Source of the DNA: Paracoccaceae bacterium
Lineage (GTDB): Bacteria > Pseudomonadota > Alphaproteobacteria > Rhodobacterales > Rhodobacteraceae
DNA: 64,000 nt
Assembly: GCA_902606585.1 (NCBI GenBank)
Contig: CACLGX010000001.1
Coordinates: forward strand, 62,001 to 126,000
Direction of reading: 5' to 3'
This document shows, in pieces, positions 56,457 to 64,000 of this stretch (position 1 is the first letter of the stretch; every line of letters begins with the position of its first letter). The position numbers and the translations under genes were made by a program. The notes under the pieces were generated by a model. That model had not been told where the DNA came from and made no database searches. It saw only the letters and a program-made list of their open reading frames with translations.

Positions 56457-57494
56457 ATGATAGACATCACGATAAGAGGTGCTGGGATTATGGGGCTAAC
56501 ACTCGCCTGGCATTGTCTTAATTTGGGCGCGTCAGTAAGAGTTATTGATCCAAATGGCATTGCTAATGGAGCCAGTGGCGGTATCGTAGGAGCGCTAGCG
56601 CCTCATGTTCCAGAAAAATGGAACACTAAGAAACAATTCCAACTTGAGAGTTTGCTTTATAGTCAGGAGTTTTGGAGATCTGTAGACAGTGTTTCTGGAC
56701 TGAAAAGTGGATATAGAAGGACTGGTAGATTACAGCCTTTGATGGATGAATCTAGCCTTGCCTTGGCTCAGAAAAGGAAAGAAAGTGCCGATAATCTTTG
56801 GAAAAATTTTGCGACTTGGGAGATCATAGATAATAGTAAAGATTGGGAATTAATGTCACCTACAGGCCTATGGGTCTTTGATACATTGTCTGCAATAATC
56901 CAACCTAGATTGGCTTGTTTATCCTTGGCTCAAGCCTTGAAAAATAAAGGGTGCAAGTTTCTTTTAGAAGGAAAAAATCAAGGTAAAGTTATTTGGGCAA
57001 CTGGTGTCCATGACCTCAGTAGAATATCAAGAAAATTAGACAACAATTTTGGAAGCGGCGTAAAAGGACAAGCGGCATTATTTAAATTAAAAAAGCCAAA
57101 TTCAGCACAACTCTTTGCAGAAACTTTACATTTCATCCCACATTTTGATGGTACACTTGCTGTTGGTTCAACATCCGAACGTAGTTTTGAACATGAAGGT
57201 ACCAACGATGATAATTTAAAGGCTTTGATTTTAAAAGCGTCAAACATTTTACCAGAACTAAGGGGTAAAGATCCAATTTTCACCTGGGCAAATGTCCGGC
57301 CGCGTTCTCGTTCTAGAGCACCAGTATTAGGTAAACATCCGCTTTTTCCTTCAGAATTCATAATGAATGGTGGCTTTAAAATAGGCTTAGGTATGGCACC
57401 CCAAATGGGGAAAGTTTTTTCAGAATTTTTACTATTAAATGAAAATAATATTCCGTCTGATTTTTTGCCAGACGTTAGCTTATCGCTTAGTTAA
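56457..57494 (+). CDS. FAD-dependent oxidoreductase (separate MnmC oxidoreductase domain)
   Basis: 345-aa DAO-family flavoprotein: RGAGIMGLTLAWHCLNLGASVRVIDP, GASGGIVGALAPHVPEKWN, and C-terminal NVRPRSRSRAPVLG and GFKIGLGMAPQMG. The ASGG-LxPH segment and the neighbour mnmD indicate it is the detached MnmC C-terminal domain, which removes the carboxymethyl group from cmnm5U34. It starts 6 nt from mnmD, on the opposite strand, so the two halves of MnmC are coded divergently here. Other amine substrates cannot be ruled out. Confidence 0.78.
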   Translation: MIDITIRGAGIMGLTLAWHCLNLGASVRVIDPNGIANGASGGIVGALAPHVPEKWNTKKQFQLESLLYSQEFWRSVDSVSGLKSGYRRTGRLQPLMDESSLALAQKRKESADNLWKNFATWEIIDNSKDWELMSPTGLWVFDTLSAIIQPRLACLSLAQALKNKGCKFLLEGKNQGKVIWATGVHDLSRISRKLDNNFGSGVKGQAALFKLKKPNSAQLFAETLHFIPHFDGTLAVGSTSERSFEHEGTNDDNLKALILKASNILPELRGKDPIFTWANVRPRSRSRAPVLGKHPLFPSEFIMNGGFKIGLGMAPQMGKVFSEFLLLNENNIPSDFLPDVSLSLS

Positions 57495-57521
57495 ATCTAA
57501 TCTAGGTTTTATCTTTTTAAT

Positions 57522-59213
57522 TTAATTTTCTAACAATCTGCGTGCTATAACCTGAGCTTGGATTTCAGCTGCGCCCTCAAAAATATTTAAAATTCTAGCG
57601 TCACAAAGAATACGGCTAATTTTATATTCTAAGGCAAATCCATTTCCACCGTGTATTTGAAGCCCGTTATCTGCAGCAGCCCAAGCGACCCTTGCGCCAA
57701 GAAGCTTTGCCATGCCAGCTTCAAGATCACATCGGCGATCGTTGTCTTTTTCATATGCGCTGAAGTAAGTCAGTTGCCGAGCTATCATAATTTCTACAGC
57801 CATCATTGCTAATTTATTTATAACTCGAGGAAAGTTGATTAGCGATTTTCCAAATTGTTTTCTATCTTTCGCATAATTGAAAGTTTCATCCAAAGCGGCC
57901 TGAGCAACTCCAACAGCTCGTGCTGCAGTTTGGATTCTTGCACTTTCAAATGTTTGCATAAGTTGTTTGAAACCTTTTCCTTCCTGACCGCCTAGAAGGT
58001 TTGTTTTATTCACTGTAAATTTGTCAAAGGCCATTTCATATTCTTTCATACCTCGATAGCCCAGGACTTCGATCTCGCCACCAGATATTTCTTTGTCTGG
58101 AAAAGGATTATCATCAGTTCCAGGTTGCTTTTTGGCCAAAAACATAGACAAGCCCCGATGATCTTTCGATTCAGGATCGGTGCGCGCCAGTAAGGTCATA
58201 ACATGCGCACGAGATGCATGTGTGATCCAAGTCTTGTTTCCAGTAATTTGGTAGTCGCCATTTTCAGATTTTATTGCTCTCGTTCGAAGCGCTCCCAAGT
58301 CAGAACCTGTATTCGGCTCTGTAAAAACTGCAGTTGGTAAAATCTCACCGCTGGCTAAACCTGGTAGCCACTGTTTTTTTTGTTCTTCTGAACCGCCGCA
58401 AAGGATCAATTCAGCTGCAATTTCAGCTCTGGTCCCTAGCGAGCCAACGCCTATGTATCCTCTAGATAATTCTTCTGAGACAACTGCCATCGATGCCTTG
58501 CTTAAACCAAGTCCTCCGTATTCCTCGGGGATGGTTAGTCCAAAAACCCCTAGCTCTGATAGCTCTGAAATCACGTCGAGAGGAATTAACTCGTCGTTCA
58601 AATGCCATTCATGCGCGAGTGGCTCAATTCTATCAATCGAGAACTTTCTAAATTGCTCTCTTATCATTTCTAAATCTTCGTCCAAACCGCTGTCGCCGAC
58701 TGTAATATTAGCTGAATGCTCCAGCATAACATCAACTAAAAGTCTACGAGCCTGCTGAGTGTTGCCTTTATTTAACAGCTGTTGCACTGCTTGGGTTTGG
58801 AATTCTGATAGATCTAAAGTACTTAATCCAATATCGTTAAGCCTAAAGATTTCACCTTGGCTCATCATAATTCCACCAATAATTTGCCCAAGGTACTCGC
58901 CGACCCCGATTTGCAATAAAAGTTGTTCCGCTTGTCCAAACTTCTTTTCTTGAAAAAGATTTTCAGCCCAATTTACCATTTGGCTAATGCTTTCTGTATA
59001 GGTTGCCAGCCAAGCAACGCCATGGGCTACTGATTGATTTGTTTCTATAGCTGTAGAAGAAACCTTGCCTTCTATCGTGACTAGATCACGCAGCTTATCT
59101 ATGGCTTTTTGATTGAGTGTTTCTAAGGGCTCAATTGCTTCTCTGGCTAAGCCTAAAACATTTTCCAAAATTGGCATCGAGACCATAAGGTCGTGCTGTC
59201 CATCATGAGCCAT
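57522..59213 (-). CDS. mcd: (2S)-Methylsuccinyl-CoA dehydrogenase, ethylmalonyl-CoA pathway
   Basis: 563-aa acyl-CoA dehydrogenase with an extra N-terminal helical domain of about 160 residues (MVSMPILENVLGLAREAIEP ... GEYLGQIIGGIMMSQGEIFRL), the hallmark of Mcd compared with ~390-aa relatives. The core has IPEEYGGLGLSK, AVFTEPNTGSDLGALRTRA, ITGNKTWITHASRAHVM, YAKDRKQFGKSLINFPRV, and QIHGGNGFALEYKISRILCDARILNIFEGAAEIQ split over the C-terminal domain. It makes mesaconyl-CoA during acetyl-CoA assimilation. Other pathway genes are not in the window. Confidence 0.85.
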   Translation of the reverse strand: MAHDGQHDLMVSMPILENVLGLAREAIEPLETLNQKAIDKLRDLVTIEGKVSSTAIETNQSVAHGVAWLATYTESISQMVNWAENLFQEKKFGQAEQLLLQIGVGEYLGQIIGGIMMSQGEIFRLNDIGLSTLDLSEFQTQAVQQLLNKGNTQQARRLLVDVMLEHSANITVGDSGLDEDLEMIREQFRKFSIDRIEPLAHEWHLNDELIPLDVISELSELGVFGLTIPEEYGGLGLSKASMAVVSEELSRGYIGVGSLGTRAEIAAELILCGGSEEQKKQWLPGLASGEILPTAVFTEPNTGSDLGALRTRAIKSENGDYQITGNKTWITHASRAHVMTLLARTDPESKDHRGLSMFLAKKQPGTDDNPFPDKEISGGEIEVLGYRGMKEYEMAFDKFTVNKTNLLGGQEGKGFKQLMQTFESARIQTAARAVGVAQAALDETFNYAKDRKQFGKSLINFPRVINKLAMMAVEIMIARQLTYFSAYEKDNDRRCDLEAGMAKLLGARVAWAAADNGLQIHGGNGFALEYKISRILCDARILNIFEGAAEIQAQVIARRLLEN

Positions 59214-59561
59214 TATAGGAGTCTCCTCAAATTTTCTATCTTTTAGTGATTTCGCAACCGCAGCGCAACAAAAATACTAATATCACATTAATTTTAATTA
59301 AATATTTCGCCATAGACTTTTTTCAATGAAAAATTTTTGTCTTTAAGTGTTATTTTTGGTGGGTCTTATAATGGATTTGCTTATGATAAAAAGTTGCTCT
59401 AAATCGAATCTGATAAACACAAATTGATAATAAATTATTTATAGGACTTCACTTTTAAAAAAAAATCGTTATAGCAAACTCACTTCCCCTATCATCGGAT
59501 AATTCCTTTAGGATGGGCGCCTTAATTCAGGTGGTTGTAGATTATATGAAGGAGATAAAAA
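59214..59561. other. 348-bp gap between mcd and trcR
   Basis: Very AT-rich non-coding stretch that must hold the divergent promoters of mcd and trcR. A TATAAT occurs near 59369-59374, and AAGGAG at about 59550 serves trcR. No tRNA, riboswitch-like fold or conserved small ORF was recognised. Confidence 0.6.
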
Positions 59562-60314
59562 ATGGCTAAACCTATCATGGCAAGAGCGACAGCTGTTTGG
59601 CTAGTTGATAATACTATGCTTACATTTAAACAAATAGCAGATTTTGTTGGAATGCATGAGCTAGAAATTCAGGGTATAGCTGATGGGGACGTGGCGACCG
59701 GTGTAAAGGGATTTGATCCTGTTACGAACAGCCAACTAGATGCTGAAGAAATTAAAAAAGCTGAAGCGGATCCGCTCTATAAGTTGATTCTAAAACATAA
59801 TCCTGCAGCTTTAGGAGAGGAAAAAAGGCGTGGCCCGCGATACACACCATTATCCAAACGACAGGATAGACCGGCTTCGATTTATTGGTTGGTCAAATTT
59901 CATCCAGAATTAACCGATAGCCAAATTTCTAAACTTGTAGGAACAACGAAACCAACCATTCAGTCTATCCGTGAACGAACCCATTGGAATATTTCAAACA
60001 TACAGCCTATTGATCCAGTTGCGTTGGGTCTCTGTAAGCAATCTGAGCTAGACACTGCCGTACAAAAAGCAGCGGCAAAAAAGGTGACTGATGGAGCGAT
60101 TATGTCTGATGATGAAAGACGTAAGTTGGTAAGTACTGAGCAATCGCTTGAAATGCCCGTGGAGCCTAAAATACCCTCTAGTATGGAGGGATTAGAAGCA
60201 TTTAGTTTGACAGAAAATCAGTCTCAAAATTCAGAAGTGGCCAACGAGGACTTTTCGGATGCAGATAGCTTTTTCAATCTTCCAGAAGAAGGCGAGAAGG
60301 CCGAAGAAGAATAA
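59562..60314 (+). CDS. trcR: Cell-cycle transcriptional regulator TrcR (DUF1013)
   Basis: 250 aa. The N-terminal part is conserved (MARATAVWLVDNTMLTFKQIADFVGMHELEIQGIADG, split here by function): a helix-turn-helix-like segment is seen at about residues 16-38 and a second at residues 110-135 (LTDSQISKLVGTTKPTIQSIRERTHWN). Acidic, low-complexity C-terminus (EDFSDADSFFNLPEEGEKAEEE). This is DUF1013, called TrcR in alphaproteobacteria, thought to bind DNA and RNA polymerase. It is the only transcription regulator recognised in the window. Confidence 0.87.
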   Translation: MAKPIMARATAVWLVDNTMLTFKQIADFVGMHELEIQGIADGDVATGVKGFDPVTNSQLDAEEIKKAEADPLYKLILKHNPAALGEEKRRGPRYTPLSKRQDRPASIYWLVKFHPELTDSQISKLVGTTKPTIQSIRERTHWNISNIQPIDPVALGLCKQSELDTAVQKAAAKKVTDGAIMSDDERRKLVSTEQSLEMPVEPKIPSSMEGLEAFSLTENQSQNSEVANEDFSDADSFFNLPEEGEKAEEE

Positions 60315-60332
60315 TGGTATTTTTTTCATCTG

Positions 60333-60926
60333 TTAAATTTGGCGTCGAGCTTTGAGTGCAGCCATTATTGTGCCTTCATCAAGATAATCTAACTCTCCAC
60401 CGATCGGAACACCTTGCGCTAACGAGGTGACTTTTACTGAGTGTTCAAGTTGCTCAGATATATAATGCGCTGTTGTTTGACCCTCAATGGTGGCATTTAG
60501 AGCCAAAATGACTTCGGTTATATCTTCTGAAATAACACGATTTAGTAACTTTGGTATGCGTAACTCTTCAGGGCCCACGGCATCAAGAGCAGATAAAGTA
60601 CCACCCAAAACATGGTAGCGACCCTTAAAAATATTTGCTCGCTCCATGGCCCAAAGGTCGGATACATCCTCTACAATACATAGTTCTCCATTACCCCTGT
60701 CTTGGTCACTGCATATTTCGCACAATTCTGTAGTTGTAATATTTCCACAATTTAAACATTCTCGGGCTGTCTCTGATAGATTAGAAAGCATATCGGCCAA
60801 TGGGAGCAAAATAGAGTTACGCTTCCTAATTAAATGCAAAACAGCGCGGCGCGCTGACCGTGGTCCAAGCCCAGGGAGTTTTGCCATAAGCTCGATTAAA
60901 ACATCAAGTTCTTGATTATTTCTCAT
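60333..60926 (-). CDS. recR: Recombination protein RecR
   Basis: 197 aa; forms the RecFOR clamp for gap repair. Helix-hairpin-helix [17 protein letters not shown], zinc finger [18 protein letters not shown] (four Cys), and Toprim domain [17 protein letters not shown] and [18 protein letters not shown]. Immediately after ybaB (2 nt) in the dnaX-ybaB-recR operon. Confidence 0.96.
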   Translation of the reverse strand: MRNNQELDVLIELMAKLPGLGPRSARRAVLHLIRKRNSILLPLADMLSNLSETARECLNCGNITTTELCEICSDQDRGNGELCIVEDVSDLWAMERANIFKGRYHVLGGTLSALDAVGPEELRIPKLLNRVISEDITEVILALNATIEGQTTAHYISEQLEHSVKVTSLAQGVPIGGELDYLDEGTIMAALKARRQI

Positions 60927-60928
60927 TT

Positions 60929-61273
60929 TTAAAATGGGAGTTTCATGCCGGGAGGTAACCCTAAACCTTCTGTAAGTTTTCCCATTTCTTCTTTTGCTTT
61001 TTCGTTAGCCTTTTCTTGAGCATCTTTAATTGCAGCTACGATTAAGTCTTCGACAACTTCCTTGTCATTGCTGTTAAAAATTGTCGGATCGATATCTATT
61101 GCTTTGAGGTCGCCCTTTGCAGAGCAAGTAGCCTTGACCATACCTGCCCCAGCTTGGCCTTCCACCATGATATTTACCATCTCTTCTTGCATTTGGGCCA
61201 TTTTACCCTGCATTTCCTGGGCAGCTTTCATCATTTTGCCCATATCGCCTAACCCGCCTAAGCCTTTAAACAT
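60929..61273 (-). CDS. ybaB: YbaB/EbfC nucleoid-associated protein
   Basis: 114-aa DNA-binding protein: [31 protein letters not shown] is a Met-rich helix, followed by the conserved [27 protein letters not shown] strand region. Conserved position between dnaX (15 nt upstream) and recR (2 nt downstream). Confidence 0.93.
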   Translation of the reverse strand: MFKGLGGLGDMGKMMKAAQEMQGKMAQMQEEMVNIMVEGQAGAGMVKATCSAKGDLKAIDIDPTIFNSNDKEVVEDLIVAAIKDAQEKANEKAKEEMGKLTEGLGLPPGMKLPF

Positions 61274-61288
61274 TTTAAACTCCTAAGT

Positions 61289-63037
61289 TTATTCTTCAAA
61301 AGGGTCCCACTCACCCTCAATTTCCGGTAATCTTGTTTCTTCTGCCTCTGTAATAATTTGTGCCTGTGACTTGATTTTTGTTATAGACGCTTTTGGAAAG
61401 TTTTCAAAAACTGTTTTTACAAAAGGGTGCAGTTTCGCTTCATGTTTTAACTGTGCTTCTTCGGCATTTCTGTTCTCTTGAATTGTTTTGGCGGAACAGT
61501 TGCTGACTACTGTTATTGCCCATCGAAAGCCAGTCCAATTTTGTAACAGTTGACCAAGTCTCTGCGCTAAGTCCTTTGGAGCATTCTCAGTGGGTGTGAA
61601 CTCAATTCTACCTGGAACATAGCTACTTAAGCGAATTGAGTTTTCCACATCTATAAGAAGTTTCATATCCCGAAACTTACTTATTATTCCTAAAACACTT
61701 TCAAACGTAGGGTATTGTGAAGCTAAAGTTTCGGCATCCAAAGCAAGGGCTGTATTGCCTTCACTCCCTATAGAATTTGTTTCTGTGGTTTGGGTTTGTT
61801 TGTAATTAGAAGAAGTGATATTGTTTGTAGCTCCTTCATAACTTTCTTTTGTAACCACCGTAGTATCTGATTTAGTATTTATAAGTTTTCTTATCAGTTC
61901 CTCAGGGCTTGGAAGATCTGAAACATGCGTTATTCGGATAATTGCCATTTCTGCGGCCATCATTGAGTTTGGTGCAGATGAAATTTCTTCCAGGGCTTTC
62001 AAAAGCAATTGCCAGGTTCTGGTAAGTATTTGCATTGACAAAGACTGAGAAAATGCCTGCCCCCGAGCTTTTTCATCAGGTGAAACCGTTGGGTCATTGG
62101 CTGCGTCAGGAGTGATTTTAATAACAGAAACCCAGTGGGTTACTTCTGCAAGATCCCGAATTATCCCGATGGGGTCCGCTCCATCTGAGTATTGACTGCC
62201 AAGTTCATTTAAAGCTTCTTTAGCTTGACCTCGCATGATAAATTCAAATAAGTCCAAAACTCTTCCACGGTCAGCTAAACCTAACATTGATCGAACTTGG
62301 TCGACGTTAGTTTCCCCGGCCCCATGGCTGATAGCTTGATCTAGCAATGATTGTGCATCTCTTGCAGAACCTTCGGATGCACGCGTAATTAACGCCAAAG
62401 CCTCATTTGAAATACTCGCATTTTCAAGCTTTGCCAGATTTTGAAGCATTTTAATCATTTCTTCTGGCTCAATCCGACGCAAATCAAATCTTTGACATCT
62501 TGATAAAACAGTTACGGGAACTTTTCGAATTTCTGTAGTTGCAAATATAAATTTTACATGTGCTGGCGGTTCTTCCAGGGTCTTCAACAATGCATTGAAT
62601 GCATTGTTCGATAGCATGTGCACCTCATCGATGATGTAAATTTTGAACCGTGCAGAAGCAGCACGGTAATGAACGCTATCGATTATTTCCCTAATATCAT
62701 CGACACCAGTTCTGCTTGCTGCATCCATTTCTAAAACGTCAACGTGCCGTCCTTCGCTTATTGCAATACAGTGCTCACACAGGCCACAAGGATTTGTTGT
62801 TGGACCTGTTTTTCCTTCGATTCCAACACAATTCATACCTTTTGCTATGATTCGAGCAGTAGTTGTTTTTCCAACACCACGAATACCAGTCATCATGAAT
62901 GCTTGAGCAATCCGATCGGCCTCAAAGGCATTTTTCAGCGTTCTTACCATTGCCTCTTGTCCGATAAGGTCAGAAAATGTTTCTGGACGGTACTTTCGGG
63001 CTAATACTTGATAACTGGTTGTTTGTTCTGCTGTCAT
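61289..63037 (-). CDS. dnaX: DNA polymerase III subunits gamma/tau
   Basis: 582-aa clamp-loader ATPase. N-terminal LARKYRPETFSDLIGQEAMV, Walker A TGIRGVGKTTTARI, a zinc-binding Cys set (GMNCVGIEG ... CGLCEHC), Walker B/DEVHMLSNNAFNALLKTLEEPP, and sensor segment SRCQRFDLRRI. The C-terminal tau domain is low-complexity then ends in an acidic tail (EIEGEWDPFEE), typical of alphaproteobacteria. No programmed frameshift slippery A-run was noticed. Confidence 0.95.
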   Translation of the reverse strand: MTAEQTTSYQVLARKYRPETFSDLIGQEAMVRTLKNAFEADRIAQAFMMTGIRGVGKTTTARIIAKGMNCVGIEGKTGPTTNPCGLCEHCIAISEGRHVDVLEMDAASRTGVDDIREIIDSVHYRAASARFKIYIIDEVHMLSNNAFNALLKTLEEPPAHVKFIFATTEIRKVPVTVLSRCQRFDLRRIEPEEMIKMLQNLAKLENASISNEALALITRASEGSARDAQSLLDQAISHGAGETNVDQVRSMLGLADRGRVLDLFEFIMRGQAKEALNELGSQYSDGADPIGIIRDLAEVTHWVSVIKITPDAANDPTVSPDEKARGQAFSQSLSMQILTRTWQLLLKALEEISSAPNSMMAAEMAIIRITHVSDLPSPEELIRKLINTKSDTTVVTKESYEGATNNITSSNYKQTQTTETNSIGSEGNTALALDAETLASQYPTFESVLGIISKFRDMKLLIDVENSIRLSSYVPGRIEFTPTENAPKDLAQRLGQLLQNWTGFRWAITVVSNCSAKTIQENRNAEEAQLKHEAKLHPFVKTVFENFPKASITKIKSQAQIITEAEETRLPEIEGEWDPFEE

Positions 63038-63124
63038 ATCGTGGTTCTTAGTTAAAGGTAGTTATAAGCTAAGTGTTTGTGTGCTAGACGTCCAGTCATC
63101 AATATAATTGAAAAGAAAATTCTA

Positions 63125-63622
63125 ATGCATTCCTTTGAAGTTTTCGAAATACCCCTTGGACCCGCATTATTAGGGATAAGCCGTTTGCCGGGCCTTCAAG
63201 GGAATTTTTTGGGTGATATTGAAAAAATTTTTAATTGGAAGCCGGCTGCAATTATTTCGCTAACAGAAAAAAAAGAGATGGAGGACCTTGGTGCAAGCGA
63301 CTTTATTTCTTTAATAGAAAAAGAAAAATTACCATGGCTACATTTCCCAATAAAGGATTTTGGCATAGTTGATAAGCAGCAAGAAGTTTTTTGGGAACCA
63401 ATTTCCAAAAATATACATCAAAAAATTAACAATGGGGAGAGAATTCTAGTACATTGTCGAGGAGGTTGTGGAAGGACGGGTATGATCGTTTTACGGATTA
63501 TGATAGAGTTTGGAGAAGATCCGCACGAAGCCTTAGATAGGCTTCGCAAAATTAGACCTTGTGCCGTCGAGACCGAAGACCAGGAAAACTGGGCAAAATT
63601 ACCTAAGGGAAATTACAGTTAA
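63125..63622 (+). CDS. Protein tyrosine/dual-specificity phosphatase-like protein
   Basis: About 165 aa. The P-loop VHCRGGCGRTGMIVL provides the catalytic Cys and Arg (CX5R), and FPIKDFGIVDKQQE contains the upstream general-acid Asp region. Cytoplasmic, with no signal peptide. The C-terminal IRPCAVETEDQENW is a common ending in bacterial members. ATG 63125 is taken over GTG 63077. Target unknown. It lies between dnaX (divergent) and the SRP RNA. Confidence 0.8.
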   Translation: MHSFEVFEIPLGPALLGISRLPGLQGNFLGDIEKIFNWKPAAIISLTEKKEMEDLGASDFISLIEKEKLPWLHFPIKDFGIVDKQQEVFWEPISKNIHQKINNGERILVHCRGGCGRTGMIVLRIMIEFGEDPHEALDRLRKIRPCAVETEDQENWAKLPKGNYS

Positions 63623-63630
63623 TACTGAAG

Positions 63631-63726
63631 GTGAGAGGTTAAGTGCGACCCAAACGGTGCTCGTTACGGCTGCTTCCTTCCGGACCTGACCGGGTTGGCG
63701 AGGCGCTTGCCCGACCAACCTCTCAC
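63631..63726 (-). ncRNA. ffs: Signal recognition particle RNA (4.5S, bacterial small type)
   Basis: The minus strand carries the universal SRP domain IV tetraloop region GGTCAGGTCCGGAAGGAAGC. The outer ends GTGAGAGGTT and AACCTCTCAC (10 bp) pair perfectly to close the hairpin, giving a ~96-nt RNA. It binds Ffh and targets membrane proteins. No T-rich terminator was evident on its downstream side. Confidence 0.95.
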
Positions 63727-63836
63727 TAACCGTATAGGTCTATTTGACATTTTATTCAAGATCTCTGCAGTAACCTTATTGCTTCTAATTGAAAGTATTC
63801 TATCAATATAAATGAGATTTTAGCGGAGATATTCTT

Positions 63837-64000
63837 GTGAGAAATGCTGAAGACGTAACTTTTGGAGGTTCTGGACTCAACAGATCTGCTGCTTCTCGTG
63901 GAACGGAAAAAGCAAAAGCTTCAAAGGGCGACTCTGTGATTTTTGTCTGGCGTGGCAAAATTTTAATGGATTTAGAAACTCAACCTTCTTTGGCAAAGTT
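63837..64000 (+). CDS. nudC: NAD(+) diphosphatase NudC, N-terminal fragment (runs off the window)
   Basis: Fifty-four codons are visible from GTG 63837 (CGGAG eight nt upstream). The peptide RNAEDVTFGGSGLNRSAASRG followed by VIFVWRGKILMDLE matches the N-terminal domain of Rhodobacteraceae NudC (AExVTFGGSGLDRA ... WRGKPL). The zinc ribbon and Nudix box would lie beyond the window. NudC removes NAD caps from RNA and hydrolyses NAD(H). The gene is too short here for ordinary ORF scans. Confidence 0.8.
   Translation, partial: MRNAEDVTFGGSGLNRSAASRGTEKAKASKGDSVIFVWRGKILMDLETQPSLAK

Noticed and set aside
59288..59301. TTAA-TTTTAA-TTAA as a CtrA box upstream of trcR
   Set aside because: Spacer is 6 nt instead of the 7 nt of the CtrA consensus, in a very AT-rich stretch where chance matches are expected.

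Overview
The window is typical alphaproteobacterial DNA and most resembles an AT-rich, streamlined marine Rhodobacteraceae (Roseobacter-group) chromosome. The evidence is the gene content and gene neighbourhoods: hslO-NUDIX, smpB-sseA-aminotransferase, rlmN-ialB, infA-maf-rng, hisS-hisZ-hisG(short), recR-ybaB-dnaX beside the SRP RNA, trcR (DUF1013), DUF1489, DUF2794, a B12-dependent ribonucleotide reductase and an ethylmalonyl-CoA-pathway methylsuccinyl-CoA dehydrogenase. Genes are tightly packed, many start and stop codons overlap (ATGA, TAATG, TGATG), and only one transcription regulator (TrcR) was recognised in 64 kb. No insertion sequence, prophage, CRISPR array or tRNA was seen. The assignment is inferred from protein content, not from a database search.

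Layout: 1-10.7 kb holds housekeeping genes (hslO partial, ilvA, argG, rlmN, an IalB-like protein, L-asparaginase, a broken rluE, a class III aminotransferase, smpB, sseA). From 10.7 to 23.4 kb a one-directional run includes an aromatic/aspartate aminotransferase, a GMC oxidoreductase, a TerC-like DUF475 membrane protein and then a sulfonate-catabolism cluster. That cluster is HpsN, HpsO-like, HpsP-like, SuyA, SuyB, ComC and a complete tripartite tricarboxylate-type (TTT) transporter. Together these would import 2,3-dihydroxypropane-1-sulfonate (DHPS) and/or sulfolactate and convert it to pyruvate and sulfite.

23.4-33.5 kb: ybbAP-like ABC exporter, divergent tesA, infA-maf-rng, leuA behind a leucine-rich leader peptide with an attenuator-like fold, slyX, an 18-repeat MORN protein and an SDR. 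33.6-41.1 kb: hisS-hisZ-hisG, DUF1489, class II ribonucleotide reductase, a UDG-like protein and an SseB-domain protein. 41.1-47.7 kb: a methylamine cluster on the minus strand (two FAD/GcvT-type dehydrogenases flanking a homocysteine methyltransferase), which fits glycine betaine -> dimethylglycine -> sarcosine -> glycine, plus a LysE-type exporter. 47.8-64 kb: an RluA-type pseudouridine synthase, a C-terminally short dnaE2, DUF2794, dapA, a lytic transglycosylase, a DMT exporter, MnmC split into two divergent genes, mcd, trcR, recR-ybaB-dnaX, a tyrosine-phosphatase-like gene, the SRP RNA and the start of nudC.

The most interesting parts are the organosulfonate cluster with its unusual upstream partners, the apparently leaderless leucine leader peptide with mutually exclusive hairpins ahead of leuA, the nonsense codon inside the catalytic motif of rluE, and the truncated, ImuAB-less DnaE2.
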